This document shows, one piece after another, positions 1 to 7,907 of a stretch of 19,153 nt of DNA. The DNA lies in contig JBBRLA010000080.1 in NCBI GenBank assembly GCA_038231615.1, positions 1 through 19,153 of the forward strand, given 5' to 3'. A program made the translations under genes and the position numbers. Origin of the DNA: JBBRLA01 sp038231615 (GTDB taxonomy: Bacteria > Myxococcota_A > Polyangia > Palsa-1104 > JAEUJZ01). The notes beneath the pieces are model-generated. The model had not been told where the DNA came from and ran no database searches. It saw only the letters and a program-made list of their open reading frames with translations. The number at the start of each line of letters is the position of its first letter. The stretch's first letter is position 1.

Positions 1-518
1 TATTTGTAGCCCGCCGCTCCCGCGAAGTCCTTGGGCCGTACGGACATCGACTTTTCGGCTAGGGTCGAGCTATCGGGCAGCAATGGCGAAGGATCAACGC
101 TCAGAGCCCCTCCACACGGACTTATGATCGAAGGGCGGGGTCTTATGATCGAAGATGCGGCCTCTTGCGGTGAAGATGCGGCCTCTTGCGGTGAAGATGC
201 GGCCTCTTGCGGGTGAGATGGGAGATGGGGCCTCTTGCAGGTAAAGATGGGCCTCTTGGGGGTTAAGATGAGGCCTCTTGCAGGTGAGATGGGGCCTCTT
301 CATGCACAGGTCGACTTGGTAGCCCGGGAGCTGGCCCAATCCACGCATTTCGCTTTTTCGCCACGGCCGCCGAGCACGCAAAGGCCAAGCGGTGCCGCGC
401 CGAGAAGGAAAAAACATAGTGAAAAGGCGAAACGCGTCCGCTCCTGCCAATCTTGCAGGGCGTTTGACCGCGCCTCACTCCGAACTTCTGCAAACGCGAT
501 TCCTGGTGTAGGCTGGCG
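1..518. other. Intergenic region upstream of the kinase gene, with repeat array
   Basis: I find no convincing complete gene here. The open frames on both strands read through a tandem repeat and have repeat-derived, low-complexity translations. On the minus strand an ATG at 47 opens a frame beginning MSVRPKDFAGAAGYK that leaves the window. It could be the first codons of a divergent gene, but 15 codons cannot settle that. Bases 304-518 hold no recognisable gene or hairpin. Just before the kinase ATG at 519 there is a TAGGCT hexamer (509-514), resembling the TAGnnT -10 elements often seen close to start codons in GC-rich proteobacteria, but no good -35 accompanies it. Confidence 0.6.
121..303. 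repeat. Degenerate 21-bp tandem repeat array
   Basis: Nine units can be anchored on a CTT starting at 121, 142, 164, 185, 206, 234, 255, 277 and 298, so the spacings are 21, 22, 21, 21, 28, 21, 22 and 21 nt. The core is GATGCGGCCTCTTGC in the middle copies. Copies at 151-171 and 172-192 are identical, and the next differs only at its end. The outer copies drift: the left two contain CTTATGATCGAAG, and the right ones have GCAGGT in place of GCGGT. Spacings of 22 and 28 break any reading frame, so the array is probably not coding. The period is close to two turns of B-DNA. It could be a protein-binding array or simple slippage-derived repeat DNA. Confidence 0.85.
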
Positions 519-2684
519 ATGGTGGCCGAACCTGAGTTAGATACGGGCCCCAGGCAGGCAGAGCCGGCCCCGCCAGAGGCCGAGGGCTTGGTCGGTCGCA
601 TCCTGGCCCGGACCTACCGACTGGAACGCCTGCTGGTGGAAGGCGGAATGGGAGCGGTGTACCTGGGCCGACACCTGCGCACGGGGGGTCTTTGCGCGGT
701 GAAGGTCTTGCACCAGCGGGCGGCGGAGAAGTCGGAGATCTACGAACGTTTTCAGGACGAGGCCCGCATCAGTTGCGCCTTGCGCCACCCGAACATTGTT
801 CAGGTCACAGACCTGGATCAGGATGAGGGCACCACGCCCTTCCTGGTCATGGAACTGCTGGAAGGCGAGGACCTGCAGGAGCGCCTGGACCGGGACCTGC
901 GCCTTTCGCTGCTCCAATCGCTTAGCCTGGCGCGGCAGGTGAGCAGCGCGCTCTACGCGGCGCACTGTCAGGGCATCGTGCACCGCGATCTGAAGCCGCA
1001 GAACATCTACCTGGCGCGCACCGAGGTGGCCGGGCAGATGGTCGAGCGGGTCAAGGTGCTGGACTTCGGGCTCTCGAAGGTGCCGCGGCCGGCGGACCGG
1101 GTGACGCGGGACCTGCTGGTGCTGGGCACGCCGCGCTACCTGGCCCCCGAGGCGGCGCAGGGACAGAACTCCAAGCTCGACGGGCGGGCGGACCAGTTCT
1201 CGCTGGGGGTGATCCTGTACCGGGCGCTCTCGGGACGGCTGCCTTTTGACGGGGATGACGTGGCCGAGGTGCTGCACCAGGTGGTGTTCCACCGGCAGAA
1301 GCCGCTGGCGCTGATCCTGCCCACACTGCCGGGGCATGTGTCGATGGCCATCGAGCGGGCCCTGTCGAAGCGCAAGGAGGACCGCTTCGACACCATAAAG
1401 GACTTCGTCAAGGCCCTGTGCAACGGCGAGCGGGAGTTGCAAAGGGAGATCAGCGGGGCGACGGCCGCGCCGGCAATGGCGATCAGCGAGGCGCCCACGC
1501 AGTCGCTGGTCTCGGCGGCCCAGTTGGGGTCGGCGGTGTCGGGGCCGCGGGCGCTGGGGCTGCCGCAGGTGGCACGCTTCGGTCAGGGGGTGGCGGGGCC
1601 TGGGGATCGCGAGGCGCCGGGGTCCCCGGAGTCTATCGGTCGGCCGCTTCTGATGGAACGATGTGCCGTGGCGGCGTTGCTGGGGGCGATCGCCAGCTTG
1701 CCGCTGCTGCTGGCCATCGGGATCAGGCCGACGCAACCTGGGCCGGCGGCGGGGCTGCGGCAGCCGGCGGAGCTTTTGCGGCAGGCGGACGGGCTCTTCG
1801 CGGCGCGGCGCTGGAAGGAGGCGGCAGCGGTGTCGGCACGGGCGCTGGCCTTGCCCGCCCCTGATGAGGCGGCGCCGTGGCGGAAGGCAGCGCATGCACG
1901 CAAAGGGCAGGCGGAAGCGGAGGAACGGGCGCCGAAGAGCTACGAGCAGCTGCATGCGATGGCGGCGCAGAAGAGCTACGAGCGGCTGCATGCGATGGCG
2001 GCGCAGAAGGACCTGACAGCGGCGCTGGAGGTATTCTGGGAGATCCCGCCAGGCTCGGTGTACCGCAAGCTGGCGCTGGAGACGGAGGCGCTGCTCTTCG
2101 CACGCTTCAGCCAGGCGGAGCTTTCGCGGGCGGAGGCGGCCCGGGAAAAGGGGCGCTGCGACGAATTCGCCAGCGCGGTGCAGCGGGTGCTGGAGGTGAT
2201 GCCGGACCAGCCGCAGGCGCTCTCGGAACGGTGGCGGCCGTGCCCTCCCGAGGAGGCGGGTGGCCCAGGGATGGCGATAGGACAGGGATCGGGACAGGGA
2301 CAGGTGCCAAACAGCGGGGTGACGCGGCCGGAGCTACTGGCTTACCCACCGCTGCGAACGGGGGATGCGTATGGGGCCGCCGCCAGTTATGGCAAGCGGC
2401 GGACACTCGATACGGCGGACCAGCTTCTGGTGGACGCCGAGCGGTTGTATGACCAGGGGCGCTACACGGCGGCGACGGAGCGGGCGCATCTGCTGCTGCG
2501 CGAGGGCAAGACACATCGGCAGCGGGCGCTGCGGGTGATCGGAGCCGCGGCCTGTGCGCAGGGCAAGGCCGGGCTGGCAGTTTCCACCTATGATCAGCTG
2601 GAGGGGGAGACGCGAGCGTCGATGGCGGAGGACTGTCAACGCCCACCGCAACAAGGACAAGACAACGGGCGGGCGGGTGATTAG
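519..2684 (+). CDS. Membrane Ser/Thr protein kinase with TPR-like C-terminal region
   Basis: A 721-residue Hanks-type kinase. The kinase domain spans about residues 25-300. Visible motifs are a glycine loop EGGMG (41-45, with V40 at the usual first glycine), the ATP-anchoring K62 in AVK, alpha-C E81, catalytic loop HRDLKPQN (D157, N162), DFG D182 and APE 209-211, so it should be active. One hydrophobic segment at about 382-402 should span the inner membrane. It would put the alanine-rich, helical C-terminal half (about 410-721, TPR-like by composition) outside the cytoplasm. A 12-residue tandem duplication lies at 473-496. The ATG at 519 lacks a clear Shine-Dalgarno, and TAGGCT lies just upstream, so a short or absent leader is possible. 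The SprT-like gene starts one base after the stop. The substrate is unknown. Confidence 0.93.
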   Translation: MVAEPELDTGPRQAEPAPPEAEGLVGRILARTYRLERLLVEGGMGAVYLGRHLRTGGLCAVKVLHQRAAEKSEIYERFQDEARISCALRHPNIVQVTDLDQDEGTTPFLVMELLEGEDLQERLDRDLRLSLLQSLSLARQVSSALYAAHCQGIVHRDLKPQNIYLARTEVAGQMVERVKVLDFGLSKVPRPADRVTRDLLVLGTPRYLAPEAAQGQNSKLDGRADQFSLGVILYRALSGRLPFDGDDVAEVLHQVVFHRQKPLALILPTLPGHVSMAIERALSKRKEDRFDTIKDFVKALCNGERELQREISGATAAPAMAISEAPTQSLVSAAQLGSAVSGPRALGLPQVARFGQGVAGPGDREAPGSPESIGRPLLMERCAVAALLGAIASLPLLLAIGIRPTQPGPAAGLRQPAELLRQADGLFAARRWKEAAAVSARALALPAPDEAAPWRKAAHARKGQAEAEERAPKSYEQLHAMAAQKSYERLHAMAAQKDLTAALEVFWEIPPGSVYRKLALETEALLFARFSQAELSRAEAAREKGRCDEFASAVQRVLEVMPDQPQALSERWRPCPPEEAGGPGMAIGQGSGQGQVPNSGVTRPELLAYPPLRTGDAYGAAASYGKRRTLDTADQLLVDAERLYDQGRYTAATERAHLLLREGKTHRQRALRVIGAAACAQGKAGLAVSTYDQLEGETRASMAEDCQRPPQQGQDNGRAGD
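1935..2006 (+). repeat. 36-bp in-frame tandem duplication in the kinase gene
   Basis: Two adjacent 36-bp copies (1935-1970 and 1971-2006) encode KSYEQLHAMAAQ and KSYERLHAMAAQ. They differ by a single base substitution (CAG to CGG), which suggests a recent duplication. They lie in the helical extracytoplasmic part and keep the frame, adding about three helical turns. Confidence 0.9.
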
Positions 2685-2685
2685 G

Positions 2686-3801
2686 ATGCTGCCGATGCCT
2701 ATGTTAAGGGAAGAACAATCAGACGCTGCGGGCCGGCTGGGCGCGCAGTTCGAGAGCGCGGTGACCCGGGAACTCCTGAAGGAATGGAAAGGGTATAACC
2801 AGACCTATTTCAAGGGGGTGATGAGGGCGCCGACGATCGAGCTGTCGGCGACCGAGGGGCGCCTGGGGCGGTGGAATGGGCGGGTGCGGGCCATCGAGAT
2901 CAGCCGGCAGATGGTGCTGGATCGGCCATGGGGGGTGGTGCTGGAGGTGCTGAAGCACGAGATGGCGCACCAGTACGTCTCCGAGATTCTGCGGGAAACG
3001 GACGAGACAGCGCACGGGCCGTCGTTCCAGCGGGTGTGCGCTCGGCTGGGAATCGATGCCACGGCGACCGGGTTGCCGGGAGCGGTAAAGGATAAGGGAG
3101 CGCACGAGGGGGAGCAGCGCATCCTGCAGCGCATCGCGCGGCTTCTGGCGCTGGCGCAGAGTTCGAACGTGCATGAGGCCGAAGCGGCGATGAACGAGGC
3201 GCAGCGGCTGATGCTGAAGTACAACCTGGAGGTGGCGCCGCAGAGCGGGGCCAAGGACTACGGGGTGCGCCACCTGGGCACGCCGTCGGGGCGGATCAAC
3301 GAGAGTCAGCGGCTGGTGGCGATGATCCTGGGGACTCACTTCTTCGTGGAAGTGATCTGGGTGAAAAGCTACATGCCGCAGGAGGATCTTCACGGCAGCG
3401 TGCTGGAGGTCTGCGGCACCCACGCCAACCTGGAGCTGGCGGAGTACGTGCATGCGTTCCTCTTGCAGACGGCGGAGCGGCTGTGGCTGGAGTACCAGCG
3501 GAAGAACCGCATCCGCTCGAACCGGGACCGGCGGACGTTCATGGCGGGGGTGATGCGGGGTTTTGACGAGAAGCTTCACGCGCAGAGCCGGGTGAACCGG
3601 GTGGAGGGGCTGGTATGGGTGAAGGATGCGGACCTGTCGAGCTTCTACCGGCGGCGGCACCCGCACATCCGGCATACCCGGCATCAGGGCAACGAGCGGA
3701 CGGAGGCCCACGACCAGGGCAGGGAGGCCGGCAGGAACATCGTGCTGCACCGGCCGGTGCAGGAGGCGAGGACCGGAGGGGGGCTTTTGACGGGGAAGTA
3801 G
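2686..3801 (+). CDS. SprT-like zinc metalloprotease with DUF2786-type region
   Basis: A 371-residue protein. The N-terminal part resembles SprT-like metalloproteases: HEMAH (H91, E92, H95) supplies the HExxH zinc site, and H110 in AHGPSF fits the third ligand. About residues 142-185 (EQRILQRIARLLALAQSS to LKYNLEVA) match the DUF2786 pattern, and a basic C-terminal region contains FYRRRHPHIRH. SprT relatives such as SPRTN cleave DNA-protein crosslinks; that role here is inference. The frame is open from 2554, but the ATG at 2686 is preferred because it follows the kinase stop as TAGGATG, allowing reinitiation. ATGs at 2695 and 2701 are alternatives, and none has a strong Shine-Dalgarno. No signal peptide is seen, so it is probably cytoplasmic. 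The last codons lie inside a 38-bp direct repeat. Confidence 0.85.
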   Translation: MLPMPMLREEQSDAAGRLGAQFESAVTRELLKEWKGYNQTYFKGVMRAPTIELSATEGRLGRWNGRVRAIEISRQMVLDRPWGVVLEVLKHEMAHQYVSEILRETDETAHGPSFQRVCARLGIDATATGLPGAVKDKGAHEGEQRILQRIARLLALAQSSNVHEAEAAMNEAQRLMLKYNLEVAPQSGAKDYGVRHLGTPSGRINESQRLVAMILGTHFFVEVIWVKSYMPQEDLHGSVLEVCGTHANLELAEYVHAFLLQTAERLWLEYQRKNRIRSNRDRRTFMAGVMRGFDEKLHAQSRVNRVEGLVWVKDADLSSFYRRRHPHIRHTRHQGNERTEAHDQGREAGRNIVLHRPVQEARTGGGLLTGK

Positions 3802-3875
3802 GATCGGGGCGGCGGTGCAGCGCTACCTGGCCCGGGTGGCGAGGACCGGAGGGGGGCTTTTGACGGGGAAGTAGG
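3765..3875 (+). repeat. Perfect 38-bp direct repeat across the SprT-like stop codon
   Basis: The same 38 bases occur at 3765-3802 and 3838-3875 (starting GGCGAGGACCGGAGGGG and ending GGGGAAGTAGG), separated by 35 nt. The first copy carries the last codons and the TAG stop. The offset of 73 nt puts the second copy out of frame. Local duplication of the gene end, or a repeat family, would explain it. No inverted-repeat ends or transposase are seen. Confidence 0.9.
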
Positions 3876-3906
3876 CGGGCGGCTTTGCCGGGATGCTGGC
3901 GTGGGG

Positions 3907-4581
3907 CTACTGGCCTTGGATCTTCAGGTTGACCGGGACTTCGAGGACCACTGGCTGGCCCCGGTAGGCCGGGAACGGCCAGTGGCTGACGACCTGTCCG
4001 ATGCAGGACTCCATGTCGGAATCGGTCTTGGGGGTGATGTGGATGTCCTGGGCGCGGCCGTCGGGGGCGATGGTGACACGGATCTTCACCTGGTTGATGA
4101 ACTGAAGGTTCGAGTTGCGCTTGAGACCGCGCTCGTAGCACGGGCGGAACTCGCCAACGTGGCTTTTCAGCGCCTGCGCCACCAGGTTGGCCTCGCGGGC
4201 CTCGGCCTCGGGGTTCTCGGGACCGGTCGCCCTGGGGCCGGTCGCGCGGAGTTCGTGCCCCAGGCCTGCCGGTTTGCGCGGGGCGGCGCGGCCGGCGCGG
4301 GCTGCCGTGGACCCGGCGGGACCGGGGGCGTCGGCGGGGTTGCGGATGGCGGGGCCGTCGCCGTTCAGGCCCGTGGGCTTCGGCGCGGTCTTGAGCTGGG
4401 TCAGTTCGGACATGGAGGTGCCGAGCTTGTCCCGCAGGTCGTTGCGTTCGTTCTCGCAGGTGACCAGTTTTTCGGCCAGCTCGGCGGTGCGTTTGGTGGG
4501 GCCGGCGCTCTCCGAGGACGGGTTGCAGGCGGCCAGAAGGAGAAGGGTGCACAGGGGATAGGACCGGATGATGGACTTCAT
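3907..4581 (-). CDS. Lipoprotein with AgmX/PglI-type C-terminal domain
   Basis: A 224-residue putative lipoprotein. The N-terminus has a short basic start, a hydrophobic core and lipobox LAAC (C19). A short predicted coiled coil follows (about 29-60, ELAEKLVTCENERNDLRDKL). Next is a Pro/Ala/Gly-rich linker, then a C-terminal domain from about 130 with FRPCYERGLKRN, VTIAPDGRAQDI, SCIGQVVSHWPFP and a closing VVLEVPVNL. That pattern is typical of the TonB-like AgmX/PglI C-terminal domain common in myxobacteria, where AgmX was named from gliding-motility screens. A role here is not established. ATG 4581 is chosen because GGAG ends 5 nt upstream; the GTG at 4587 would overlap that Shine-Dalgarno. 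It is the last gene of the minus-strand block, 44 nt after the ferredoxin gene, and convergent with the SprT-like gene. Confidence 0.85.
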   Translation of the reverse strand: MKSIIRSYPLCTLLLLAACNPSSESAGPTKRTAELAEKLVTCENERNDLRDKLGTSMSELTQLKTAPKPTGLNGDGPAIRNPADAPGPAGSTAARAGRAAPRKPAGLGHELRATGPRATGPENPEAEAREANLVAQALKSHVGEFRPCYERGLKRNSNLQFINQVKIRVTIAPDGRAQDIHITPKTDSDMESCIGQVVSHWPFPAYRGQPVVLEVPVNLKIQGQ

Positions 4582-4625
4582 GTTCACTCCAGAGCAGGGC
4601 CCCGGCCGGCCACACTCTGCGGCGA

Positions 4626-4985
4626 TTACCGGACCGGAGCTGTCTTCCGGGTCAGTTCGGTCACCACGCGTCCTCCCTTGAGGTGCTCCTCAACAATTTT
4701 GCGGGCCAGGGCGGGTTTGATGCCGTGATAGAGCACCGCGCCCGGCGCCATGATCGGCATCATGTTCAAGCGGAAGGTATTTTCTCCTGGGAGCACCTCG
4801 CGCAGGAGCACGTTGGGGCCGTGTACGCAGGCGCCGAAGCAGCTATGCCAGGCGATCTCGACGTAGGCGTCGGGAACGGGGGCCTCGCGGAGAATCTGGA
4901 CGAACTCGGCGTGGACCAGGTCGGACTGGCGCTTGCCTCCGCATTCGGGGCCACGGCATACGATGATCTTGTAGCGACGAGACAA
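4626..4985 (-). CDS. Thioredoxin-fold (2Fe-2S) ferredoxin
   Basis: A 119-residue protein with four cysteines arranged as C10-x4-C15 and C49-x3-C53 (CRGPEC and CFGAC). This is the cluster-binding spacing of thioredoxin-like [2Fe-2S] ferredoxins and of NuoE-type subunits. It is the size of a stand-alone ferredoxin and carries no extra domain. There is no signal peptide, so it is presumably a cytoplasmic electron carrier. Its redox partner is not visible among the neighbours. The start is a TTG at 4985 with GAAGG about 6 nt upstream. It sits 40 nt after the propeller/HEAT lipoprotein gene and 44 nt before the AgmX-type lipoprotein gene, an odd place for a redox protein. Confidence 0.85.
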   Translation of the reverse strand: MSRRYKIIVCRGPECGGKRQSDLVHAEFVQILREAPVPDAYVEIAWHSCFGACVHGPNVLLREVLPGENTFRLNMMPIMAPGAVLYHGIKPALARKIVEEHLKGGRVVTELTRKTAPVR

Positions 4986-5025
4986 TAGGGGCCTTCGGTT
5001 TCACGCTGGCCGACGAGGACGGAGA

Positions 5026-7005
5026 TCAGCGCCGGGCGGGAGCGGCCTCGGGGCTTTTTTCCGCAGCCTGGGTCTTGGTGCTGAGCTTGATGGCTGTCTC
5101 ATCGAGGATCTTCCGATAGTATGACGCGACTGGGGCGATCGTGCGAGGCTCCACCGACACGAAATAGACGGTGCGGCGCTCGGCCTCGCCGCCGAGCTTC
5201 AGCAGGCCCTCTCCGGCCAGGCGCAGGGGCTCCGAGTCGGCGGCGAAACTGGGGTCGCTGCGGTAAAGCAGGATCAGCTCGCGCAGGGGGCGGACAGCGT
5301 CCTTGCCGCCCAGCTTGATGAGGGCCTTGATGACCTCCTTCAGCGCCACCGGCGGCACCGATGAGTCGTGGAGCTGATCGGCGAGCGCCGGGAGTGCCTC
5401 GGTGGTGCCCATGGCGGCGGCGGCGCGGGCCAGGATGTCCACGCCCCTGGGGCGGCGGTCCTCCAGGTAGTCGTAGCGGCGCTTCAGAGCGGCGACGAGC
5501 ATGGTGGCGACGTCGCGGTCGCGGCGAGCGACCAGGGCCTCGCCGGCGGCGCGGGCCACCTGACCGGGCATGGCGTCGGCGGTGACGACCCGCAAAAGTT
5601 CGGCGGTGGCCTCCTTGGTCTTGATGGTGTTTACCGCCTGCACGGCGAAAGTCTTCACGGCGATGAAGCTGGAGTCCTTGTCGAAGATAATGCCATGCAG
5701 GACGGAAAGCACGTCCGGGGCGGCTTGCTCGCCTCCGCTGGGTGCCGTGGGGGCGAAGCCGGCAGCGTCGAAGGTCGCTCCCAGGACCTGCTGCCCCGGC
5801 TTCAGGGAAAGTCGCTGGTTAAAGGTCCTTTTGCCGGTCATCAGATCCAGGGCGCCCAGTTCGCCATCCTGAGCGACGAACACCACCGCGGCGCCGGTCT
5901 CGTCGGAGGCCATGACGTTCTGCCGGGGTTGAGCATAGGCCCAGCGGATTTTTCCTGACTGGCCCGGCAAAGCCGGCTGGCGCCCCTGGTCCATGGCGAA
6001 GAAGAAGCGGTAGCTATGCAGGATGAAGAGGTCATCCTTCAGGGCAAAGTCCTGGCCCTTTGGCGCCCCGGTCCACAAGAGCCGGTTGCGGTCAAAGGCG
6101 CTGAAGTCGGCTTGCTCCGCCCGGTATCCATCCCAATGGAGGAAAACCCGGACCTTATCCCCCAGGGTCGGCGTGAAGTAGGCGATCTGATCCTTCTGGC
6201 CGGTGACGCTGCGCTCGTTCAGCAGGGCCACGCCCTTGTCCCCGACGCCGTAGAAGAAGCCCTCCGGGGTGGCGCGGACGAAGCCGATCTGCTCGTCCTT
6301 CTGCCGGATGCGGGACAGTTCGGTGCCAGTGCGCCCGTCGAGGAGCACCACGTCCTGGTAACGCCAGGGCAGCGCCAGCACGCCGCCCCGGGCCGCCGGC
6401 GCCCCCACCGAGCCGACCGCCTCGACCCGCCACACACGCTGTCCGTCGGGGGCGATGGCGGTCACCAGGCTGACCCGCTGGCCGTGATCGGTCCCCTGGG
6501 TCACCATATAGGCCCGCTCGGCATCGGCGGTCAGGCCGATGAGCGTTTGCCCGGCCTCCAGCGGGGCCCGGGAACGGACCTGCCCGGTGCGCGGGTCGCG
6601 AATGACGATGGTGCTCTCGCCATCGCGGTGGACGAGAATGTTCTGGCCCACGGCAAAGCGGGAGCGCACGTCCGCCGGCATTTCGAAGGCCAGCTTGCCC
6701 TGAGTCAGGTCGTAACCGTAGAGGGTCCGCTCGCCGGTGGGTTCCTTGTCCTTGTCCTTGCCGAAGTGCTGGCGCTCAGGGCCGGCGAAGACATAGGCCA
6801 TGGCGTGGCCGCTGCCGTTTTGCGGCCCGGCGGGACCGGGGCCGATTTTGCCCAGGGTCGCCTTCAGGCTGTTCAGGTCGTTGTCCTCGGCGTGCATGGA
6901 AAACGCCGCCTCGGCGCAGCCCAAAAGGCCCGTCGACAGGACCAGCGCCAGCGCGGCGGCGCTGCTCTCAGCCAAGAAGGGGGGCAAGATAGACCGAGAT
7001 TTCAT
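5026..7005 (-). CDS. Lipoprotein with PQQ-like beta-propeller and HEAT repeats
   Basis: A 659-residue putative lipoprotein with lipobox LLGC (C30) after a hydrophobic core. Residues about 60-400 contain repeated strand-turn units such as LYGYDLTQGKL, VIRDPRTGQVR, VVLLDGRTGTEL and LGALDLMTGKRT, as in PQQ-like (quinoprotein) beta-propellers. I see no basis for claiming PQQ binding or an enzymatic activity. Residues about 430-610 are helical HEAT-like repeats (VARAAGEALVARRDRDVATM, LPALADQLHDSSVPPVALKE, AVRPLRELI). A charged low-complexity tail ends the protein. The ATG at 7005 overlaps the upstream HEAT gene's stop as ATGA, so translation is probably coupled. It most likely acts as a periplasm-facing scaffold; that is inference. 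Confidence 0.85.
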   Translation of the reverse strand: MKSRSILPPFLAESSAAALALVLSTGLLGCAEAAFSMHAEDNDLNSLKATLGKIGPGPAGPQNGSGHAMAYVFAGPERQHFGKDKDKEPTGERTLYGYDLTQGKLAFEMPADVRSRFAVGQNILVHRDGESTIVIRDPRTGQVRSRAPLEAGQTLIGLTADAERAYMVTQGTDHGQRVSLVTAIAPDGQRVWRVEAVGSVGAPAARGGVLALPWRYQDVVLLDGRTGTELSRIRQKDEQIGFVRATPEGFFYGVGDKGVALLNERSVTGQKDQIAYFTPTLGDKVRVFLHWDGYRAEQADFSAFDRNRLLWTGAPKGQDFALKDDLFILHSYRFFFAMDQGRQPALPGQSGKIRWAYAQPRQNVMASDETGAAVVFVAQDGELGALDLMTGKRTFNQRLSLKPGQQVLGATFDAAGFAPTAPSGGEQAAPDVLSVLHGIIFDKDSSFIAVKTFAVQAVNTIKTKEATAELLRVVTADAMPGQVARAAGEALVARRDRDVATMLVAALKRRYDYLEDRRPRGVDILARAAAAMGTTEALPALADQLHDSSVPPVALKEVIKALIKLGGKDAVRPLRELILLYRSDPSFAADSEPLRLAGEGLLKLGGEAERRTVYFVSVEPRTIAPVASYYRKILDETAIKLSTKTQAAEKSPEAAPARR

Positions 7006-7907
7006 TTGGCCGTCCTCTGCTCGATGATCTTGGAGGCCTCCGTGCGGGACGGGAGGGCCTTGTCCTTGGCGGTCGCCTTCAGATAGTCGCTGAGCGCGTC
7101 CAGGGCGTCGGAGCCGGGGATCTTGCCCAGGGTCTTGACCACCTCCAGCCGGATCGGGTCGGGCCCGAAGTCCTTGCGCTTGAGGAAGTCCCCGAGGGCC
7201 TCGACCACCAGCCGATCGGGCACGTTGCCGACCATCTCGGACAGGGTGCGAGCGGTGTCAGGGCCGCCCACCTGTGCCAGCGCCGCCGGCGCCGAGGTGT
7301 CCTTGTGCGCCAGGAGCTTCAACAGGGCCGGTTCGGCGGTCTTTTCCTTGCGCGCCCCCAGGGCCTGCGCCGCCGCCGCGCGGACATCGGGGGTGGCGTC
7401 GGCCAGCGCGCTGATGAGCAGCGGCACCGCTCGCTGATCCTTCAGGTCGCCGAGCGCGGTGAAGGCCAGCTTGCGCAGCTCCGGGTTCCGATCGGTGCTG
7501 TAGATGGCCAGGATGTCGAAGGCCTGTGGCGACCCTTTCTTGTCCACGCCGGTGAGCAGCAGCGCCGCGACCTTGGGCGGGACACCGAGGGCCAGCTCGT
7601 TCAGCGTGAGCTCAACGGCCTTGGAGGTGCCCAGATCAGCGAGCTTCTGCGCCGCCTCAAGTGCCTGCGCCTCGGGGCCGCGAAGCTGCGTCGCCAGCAT
7701 CTCGGCAGGGTCCGCCGGGGCCACCGCTGGCACCTCCTTGCCCTCTTTGCTTTTCTTGGCCGCAGGGAGCCGGCCTTTTTGCGCCTCCTGCGCCTCGGCC
7801 ACCCCGACGGGATGCCCTGGAGGCCCGCCGATCAGGGCGCACGCCACGGGGAAGACGAGGGCCGCACACAGAAGCCCTCGATGAACACGAAGCCCGGGCC
7901 TTGGCAT
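7002..7907 (-). CDS. Secreted HEAT-repeat protein
   Basis: A 301-residue exported protein. The N-terminal hydrophobic segment is followed by an Ala-rich cleavage region (VGVAEAQ). A cysteine in FPVAC is a weak lipobox candidate. A Lys-rich linker (QKGRLPAAKKSKEGKE) precedes helical HEAT-like repeats from about 65 to the end, for example ELRKLAFTALGDLKDQRAVP and DVRAAAAQALGARKEKTAEP. ATG 7907 is preferred over GTG 7910. AGGAG lies 5 nt upstream of it, and its A is the last base of the preceding gene's TGA (TGATG). Its own stop overlaps the next start by 4 nt, so three genes in a row look translationally coupled. HEAT domains bind partners; no catalytic motif is seen. Confidence 0.85.
   Translation of the reverse strand: MPRPGLRVHRGLLCAALVFPVACALIGGPPGHPVGVAEAQEAQKGRLPAAKKSKEGKEVPAVAPADPAEMLATQLRGPEAQALEAAQKLADLGTSKAVELTLNELALGVPPKVAALLLTGVDKKGSPQAFDILAIYSTDRNPELRKLAFTALGDLKDQRAVPLLISALADATPDVRAAAAQALGARKEKTAEPALLKLLAHKDTSAPAALAQVGGPDTARTLSEMVGNVPDRLVVEALGDFLKRKDFGPDPIRLEVVKTLGKIPGSDALDALSDYLKATAKDKALPSRTEASKIIEQRTAK

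Noticed and set aside
121..303. CRISPR array
   Set aside because: Units are contiguous 21-22 bp repeats with no unique spacers, and no cas genes are near.
94..450. Heptapeptide-repeat protein encoded by the 21-bp array on the minus strand
   Set aside because: Spacings of 22 and 28 nt shift the frame between units, so the coding repeat is not maintained; no ribosome binding site is apparent.
537..1991. 484-codon open frame on the minus strand opposite the kinase gene
   Set aside because: The translation is Arg/His/Pro/Gln-rich with no family resemblance; it is the usual antisense frame of a high-GC gene whose plus strand has clear kinase motifs.
3802..3906. Transcription terminator between the convergent SprT-like and AgmX-type lipoprotein genes
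   Set aside because: Only G-rich direct-repeat sequence was seen, with no stable stem and no T-run.
6016..7086. 356-codon plus-strand open frame opposite the propeller/HEAT gene
   Set aside because: Antisense shadow; the minus strand has the lipobox, repeats and coupled start.
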